From the NCBI RefSeq assembly GCF_050873445.1, contig NZ_JBNMIU010000047.1, forward strand, positions 1 through 18,463: 18,463 nt of DNA, given 5' to 3'. How positions within the stretch are numbered: the first letter of the stretch is position 1; every line of letters starts with the position of its first letter. The position numbers and the translations under genes were made by a program. A model generated the notes under the pieces. It worked only from the letters and a program-made list of their open reading frames with translations, did not search any database and was not told where the DNA came from. The stretch is from Acidaminococcus sp050873445. GTDB taxonomy: Bacteria > Bacillota > Negativicutes > Acidaminococcales > Acidaminococcaceae. Positions 15,407 through 18,463 of the stretch are shown here, in pieces.

Positions 15407-16615
15407 ATGTACGGACTGACATTACTCATCCAGGTGGTGCTGCTGTTCACGTTTTTGTGGACCTGCGCCACCGTGGGGCTGGGGCTGGTGACCCGGAAGA
15501 AGCCGCGGCCGGTGGTGGCGGGGCCCAGTACTTTTGCGGTGCTGGTCTGCGCCCATAACGAAGAAGCGGTGGTGGGAAAGCTGCTGCATGCCCTGGAGGA
15601 GCAGGATTATCCCAAAGAGCGGGTGCACGTGTTCCTCATGGCGGATCACTGCGATGACCGCACTGCAGAGATGGGGCGCCAGTTCGAACGGGTGACCGTC
15701 CTGGAGCGCAACGATGGGCCCCGCACCGGCAAGGGCGCTGTGCTGAACTGGGGCATTCCCCTGATCCTGAAGCAGTACGGCGGCCAATTTACCCATATGG
15801 TGATCTTCGATGCAGACAATGTGCCTGATAAGGGCTTCCTGTCTGCCTTGGACGACAGCTTTCGCCATGGGGCCCGGCTGGTGCAGGGGAACCGGCTGCC
15901 GCTCAATCCCTATGACAACCTGATTACCCAATGGTACAGCATGTACTGGCTCAGTGTGGATGTATTCAGCAAACCCAAATACAATGTGGATCTGCCGGCC
16001 ATTGTATCCGGCACGGGCTTCGGCTTCGATGTGGAATTGCTGGAACCGGAGGGCTGGCAGACCAGCACCATCGTGGAAGATATGGAATTCTCCATGCAGC
16101 AGAATTTCAAGGGCGTGTTCTCGGAATACCAGGACAGGGCCCGGTTCTACGATGAGCAGCCGGTAACGCTCAAAGCCATGGTGAGCCAGCTGCGGCGCTG
16201 GATGACAGGAAACTACGAGATCGCCCGGCTGTACTGGCGGCGGTGGCTGCGTCACTTCAGAGCCAAACCGGATGTGCGACTCATCGATAACTTTGTGCCC
16301 ATGCTCATGTGCGTGGTATTCGGGTTCTACTTTCTGGGCAATGTGGCCTGGTGGGTGGAACGGGTGCTGAACGGACTGCCCATGATGCATCTGAAAGACA
16401 TCCTGTGGTGGTGCATGCTGTATGTCCTCAGTCTGATCATGGGATGGAACTCTGTACGTGGCGGGGAGCTGAGCGTCGGGAAAATGCTGCCCGGCATCCT
16501 GACGGGAGGCTTTTTCTGTATCTTTCTGTCCCTGATCGCCGTGTACTCCCTGTGCAGGCCCCAGCGGAAGTGGATCCCCATCGCCCATGTTCACAAGGGC
16601 GGTCCGGAAGTGTGA
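15407..16615 (+). CDS. Membrane glycosyltransferase, family 2 (processive type)
   Basis: A 402-residue inner-membrane enzyme. An N-terminal membrane helix (4-26) is followed by a cytoplasmic GT-A domain. Its nucleotide-binding start is FAVLVCAHNEEAVVGKLL; D135-A-D137 (FDADNVPD) is the metal-binding DxD motif; E224-D225 in TSTIVEDMEF corresponds to the catalytic base motif. Q261-L-R-R-W265 (SQLRRWMTGN) is the QxxRW signature of processive synthases such as cellulose and hyaluronan synthases and IcaA. Three hydrophobic segments follow at about 290-400. It probably polymerises or transfers sugars from a nucleotide donor onto an envelope polysaccharide or lipid; the product is not predictable. 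The ATG is preceded by GAGGGA at close spacing. The next gene starts 26 bases downstream. Confidence 0.88.
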   Translation: MYGLTLLIQVVLLFTFLWTCATVGLGLVTRKKPRPVVAGPSTFAVLVCAHNEEAVVGKLLHALEEQDYPKERVHVFLMADHCDDRTAEMGRQFERVTVLERNDGPRTGKGAVLNWGIPLILKQYGGQFTHMVIFDADNVPDKGFLSALDDSFRHGARLVQGNRLPLNPYDNLITQWYSMYWLSVDVFSKPKYNVDLPAIVSGTGFGFDVELLEPEGWQTSTIVEDMEFSMQQNFKGVFSEYQDRARFYDEQPVTLKAMVSQLRRWMTGNYEIARLYWRRWLRHFRAKPDVRLIDNFVPMLMCVVFGFYFLGNVAWWVERVLNGLPMMHLKDILWWCMLYVLSLIMGWNSVRGGELSVGKMLPGILTGGFFCIFLSLIAVYSLCRPQRKWIPIAHVHKGGPEV

Positions 16616-16627
16616 AACTGTTTTGCC

Positions 16628-16635
16628 AAGGAGGG
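16628..16635 (+). promoter_or_regulatory. Strong ribosome binding site for the small repeat protein
   Basis: AAGGAGGG lies 6 bases before ATG 16642 and is one of the best sites in the window. The frame is open upstream through the glycosyltransferase gene, so this site decides the start and suggests high expression. Confidence 0.8.
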
Positions 16636-16641
16636 AACGAC

Positions 16642-16980
16642 ATGAAAAAATTGCGTGTAGGCCTTCTGACCTTTCTCCTGTGCCTTTTGACACTTTGTGC
16701 TGGAAGCAGCGTGCTGGCTTCCAGCGCCGTAAGTCCGGACGGGACGTTCAACGGTATCCGCCTGTGCGGCAAAGTGCGGGTGGTGGAATATAATCCGGAT
16801 ATCCGGGTGCAGGTGGTGACCAGTTTTCCGGATTTAAAGGTAAAAGTGGTGGATCATTTTCCGAACGAAATCGGGGAATGGCAGTTCGTGGAGTACGGAG
16901 AAGATTTCACCGTGCAGTTTGTGACCAGTTTCCCGGACATCAGGATCAAGTACGTGACCAGTTTCCCGGGAGTGGATTAG
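16642..16980 (+). CDS. Small secreted protein made of 11-residue VxVVTSFPD repeats
   Basis: A 112-residue protein. Residues 1-26 are a signal peptide (KKLRVGLLTFLLCLLTLCAG, likely cut after VLA). The mature part is almost entirely short repeats: 43-53 GKVRVVEYNPD, 54-64 IRVQVVTSFPD, 65-75 LKVKVVDHFPN, a divergent 76-88 EIGEWQFVEYGED, 89-99 FTVQFVTSFPD, 100-110 IRIKYVTSFPG. Each unit is a strand of alternating hydrophobic and charged residues closed by a Phe-Pro-Asp turn, suggesting a small beta-solenoid or interlaced strand fold. From memory it resembles small repeat proteins that databases label '7(1) septoil knot'; this needs a profile search. Function is unknown. It is the last gene of the operon, after the glycosyltransferase and right before a strong terminator. 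Confidence 0.8.
   Translation: MKKLRVGLLTFLLCLLTLCAGSSVLASSAVSPDGTFNGIRLCGKVRVVEYNPDIRVQVVTSFPDLKVKVVDHFPNEIGEWQFVEYGEDFTVQFVTSFPDIRIKYVTSFPGVD
16816..16969 (+). repeat. Three copies of a 16-base repeat in the small secreted protein gene
   Basis: GTGACCAGTTTYCCGG occurs at 16816-16831, 16921-16936 and 16954-16969. All copies are in the same frame and encode VTSFP. A fourth, more diverged copy is near 16849. The near-identity at DNA level, including synonymous positions, suggests recent internal duplication or gene conversion among the repeats. Confidence 0.75.
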
Positions 16981-16989
16981 ATACCATAA

Positions 16990-17034
16990 GGGCTGTGAAG
17001 AAATGAAAGTCCATTCCTTCACAGCCCCTTTTTT
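16990..17034 (+). terminator. Rho-independent terminator of the long operon
   Basis: GGGCTGTGAAG (16990-17000) pairs perfectly with CTTCACAGCCC (17017-17027). An inner 4-bp stem (AATG/CATT) follows one mismatch. A run of six T begins at 17029. It lies 9 bases after the stop of the repeat protein and should end the transcript that starts before the glucosaminidase gene. Confidence 0.92.
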
Positions 17035-17203
17035 ATCGAATATCATACGGCATAGTCTCGTAGGGGTCTGCCAAGATTTTTGCCGCCGGCAAAATATCGT
17101 CCGGCAGACTCGTTCCTATTTGGTTTGAGAAATCCGATATATTGTGGTTGTCATTTTTTCTCTCATATCATCCCGCAACAAGACTGCTCTGGCATAAAAC
17201 ATA
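17035..17203. other. Intergenic stretch with a nested palindrome, no confident gene
   Basis: Between the terminator and the miaB promoter no convincing gene is seen. It holds a nested inverted repeat (GTCTGCC 17066-17072 with GGCAGAC 17103-17109, enclosing TTTTGCC 17078-17084 with GGCAAAA 17088-17094). On the minus strand an open frame of 44 codons without a start covers 17033-17167 and reads like protein (LPDDILPAAKILADPYE), so this may be a decayed gene end. Neither reading is firm. Confidence 0.35.
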
Positions 17204-17232
17204 TGGACTTTTCCTTGTCCAAAGGTTACAAT
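17204..17232 (+). promoter_or_regulatory. Putative miaB promoter
   Basis: TGGACT (17204-17209), 17 bases, then TACAAT (17227-17232). The -35 matches 4 of 6 and the -10 matches 5 of 6. The transcript would start near 17239, giving a leader of about 48 bases. The same TACAAT -10 is used before addB and the symporter gene. Confidence 0.55.
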
Positions 17233-17286
17233 AAAGTATTGACGATAAACGAACAGATTTTCAACAGGAGAGGAACCTATAACCTT

Positions 17287-18463
17287 ATGACCAAGCATTA
17301 CACCATTTTGAACTATGGCTGCCAGATGAATGAAAGCGACTCGGAACATTATGCCGGACAGCTTTCGGATCTGGGGTATCATTATACGGAAGATTACCAC
17401 GATGCGGATGTGATCCTGATCAACACCTGCTGCGTCCGGGAAAGCGCGGAAAAGAAGATCCTGGGCAAAATCGGGGAAATGAAGCAGGTGAAGCGGGAGG
17501 ATCCCAGTAAGGTCCTGTGTGTCACGGGCTGCATGGCCCAGAAAGACGGGGAAGCGTTCCTGAAGAAGTATCCCCAGGTAGACCTTCTCATCGGCACGGC
17601 CCATGTGAATAACTTCAGCGCCATCCTGCAGGATTACCTGGCCCAGACCCATCGGAAATCGGGTATGTTCAATGACCTCACCGTCATGCCCCGGGAATTC
17701 GAGGGCCACTTTGTGCGCAAGAGCAGTTATGCGGCCTGGGTTCCCATTATGTACGGCTGCAACAATTTCTGCACCTACTGCATCGTGCCCTATGTACGGG
17801 GCCGGGAACGGAGCCGCAGTGCGGAGGCCATCTGTAACGAGATCCGCAGCGCTGCAGCCCAGGGCTACCGGGAATTTACCCTGCTGGGACAGAATGTAAA
17901 CTCCTACGGCAAGGACCGGGGGGACGTCCATGCCTTTGCCGATCTGCTGCGCCAGGTGGATGCCATTCCCGGGGTGGAACGGGTCCGCTACATGACCAGC
18001 CATCCCCGTGACATGAGTGAGGAACTGGTCCGCACGGTGGCGGAAAGCAAACATGTGTGTCATCATTTCCACATCCCCGTCCAGTCGGGGAGCACCCGGA
18101 TCATGCAGGCCATGAACCGGGGCTATACGAGGGAGTCCTATCTGAAATTGGTGGACACCATCCGGAAATACGTGCCGGATGCCACGCTGACCACTGACAT
18201 CATCGTGGGCTTCCCGGGGGAGACTGAAGAAGATTTCGAGCAGACCTTGAGCCTGTTCGATGAAGTGAGCTACGATGCGGCGTACACCTTTATTTATTCC
18301 AGACGTTCCGGGACTCCGGCGGCGAAAATGGAAGACCAGGTGCCTCTGGCGGTAAAGAAAGACCGTCTGAACCGGCTGATGGAACTCCAGAACCGCCACA
18401 GCCTGAAACACAACCAGAAACTGGTGGGGCAGACCCTTCCTGTGATGGTGGAGGGCCTGAGCC
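17287..18463 (+). CDS. miaB: tRNA-2-methylthio-N6-dimethylallyladenosine synthase MiaB (3' end outside window)
   Basis: The first 392 residues of a radical-SAM methylthiotransferase that adds the methylthio group to i6A37 of tRNAs reading U-starting codons. The N-terminal MTTase domain holds the auxiliary cluster cysteines C12 (NYGCQMNESDSE), C48 (INTCCVRES) and C82 (VTGCMAQ). The radical-SAM cluster cysteines are C158, C162 and C165 in MYGCNNFCTYCIVPYVRGRE. Further signatures are LLGQNVNSYG, HFHIPVQSGS, MNRGYTRESYL and IIVGFPGETEEDFE. The window stops at the beginning of the C-terminal TRAM domain. The cysteine pattern and GQNVNSYG favour MiaB over MtaB or RimO. The ATG is the only start available; its AGGAGAGG site lies 13 bases upstream, longer than usual. 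Confidence 0.95.
   Translation, partial: MTKHYTILNYGCQMNESDSEHYAGQLSDLGYHYTEDYHDADVILINTCCVRESAEKKILGKIGEMKQVKREDPSKVLCVTGCMAQKDGEAFLKKYPQVDLLIGTAHVNNFSAILQDYLAQTHRKSGMFNDLTVMPREFEGHFVRKSSYAAWVPIMYGCNNFCTYCIVPYVRGRERSRSAEAICNEIRSAAAQGYREFTLLGQNVNSYGKDRGDVHAFADLLRQVDAIPGVERVRYMTSHPRDMSEELVRTVAESKHVCHHFHIPVQSGSTRIMQAMNRGYTRESYLKLVDTIRKYVPDATLTTDIIVGFPGETEEDFEQTLSLFDEVSYDAAYTFIYSRRSGTPAAKMEDQVPLAVKKDRLNRLMELQNRHSLKHNQKLVGQTLPVMVEGLS

Noticed and set aside
16309..16641. Upstream extension of the small repeat protein frame
   Set aside because: It overlaps the glycosyltransferase in another frame. The AAGGAGGG site and the signal peptide beginning at 16642 fix the true start.
15422..16693. A 423-codon open frame on the minus strand
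   Set aside because: It mirrors the glycosyltransferase codon by codon. His/Gln-rich shadow composition, no start context and no homology I recognise.
16684..16704. Possible lipobox (LTLC) in the small repeat protein
   Set aside because: The residue before Cys is Leu, not Gly/Ala/Ser, and a better signal-peptidase I site (VLA) follows.
17116..18411. A 431-codon open frame on the minus strand
   Set aside because: It is the shadow of miaB, whose cysteine motifs are clear on the plus strand. Only its last few codons, outside miaB, are considered in the remnant finding.
1..18463. CRISPR arrays, tRNA or rRNA genes
   Set aside because: No regularly spaced direct repeats and no tRNA- or rRNA-like stretches were seen; intergenic space is small and accounted for.

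Overview
The window is a GC-rich (roughly 55-60 % by eye) stretch of bacterial chromosome with tightly packed, mostly co-directional genes, strong GGAGG-type ribosome binding sites, -10 boxes of the form TACAAT and several TTG starts. AddAB-type (not RecBCD-type) recombination nucleases, FolE2 and the gene style suggest a Firmicute, most likely a Negativicute (Acidaminococcus/Veillonella relatives). That placement is an inference from gene content; no rRNA or other marker gene is present.

Layout. (1) 1-140 is the right end of an IS3-family insertion sequence: the last 25 codons of its transposase, a perfect hairpin and the terminal inverted repeat. (2) 177-1220, minus strand, encodes a membrane-anchored protein of unknown function with a probable beta-propeller-like ectodomain. 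(3) A divergent promoter region (about 1221-1358) separates it from a plus-strand operon: addB, addA (the double-strand-break helicase-nuclease) and a UPF0173 metallo-beta-lactamase-fold hydrolase. (4) A sodium:solute symporter follows with its own near-consensus promoter and a downstream hairpin. (5) 10162-16980 is a nine-gene, tightly spaced plus-strand run: exported glucosaminidase-domain protein, trmL, a PTPS/QueD-family enzyme, folE2, folP, folK, a polytopic membrane protein, a family-2 glycosyltransferase and a small secreted protein built from 11-residue repeats. It closes at a textbook terminator. (6) After a 306-base intergenic region, miaB starts from its own promoter and runs off the window.

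How the genes fit together. The middle of the long operon is a compact pterin/folate module: FolE2 makes dihydroneopterin triphosphate from GTP, FolK and FolP complete dihydropteroate, and no folB (dihydroneopterin aldolase) is present. The PTPS-family protein carries the composite motif C-E-x-x-H-G-H, which combines the cysteine used by QueD and the glutamate linked to PTPS-III enzymes, so it may bypass FolB and also feed queuosine synthesis. The last three genes of the operon look like an envelope module: membrane protein, processive-type glycosyltransferase and secreted repeat protein.

The observations most worth a second look are the 11-residue-repeat secreted protein, the dual-motif PTPS in a folB-less folate cluster, and the presence of four-cysteine iron-sulfur nuclease signatures in both AddA and AddB.
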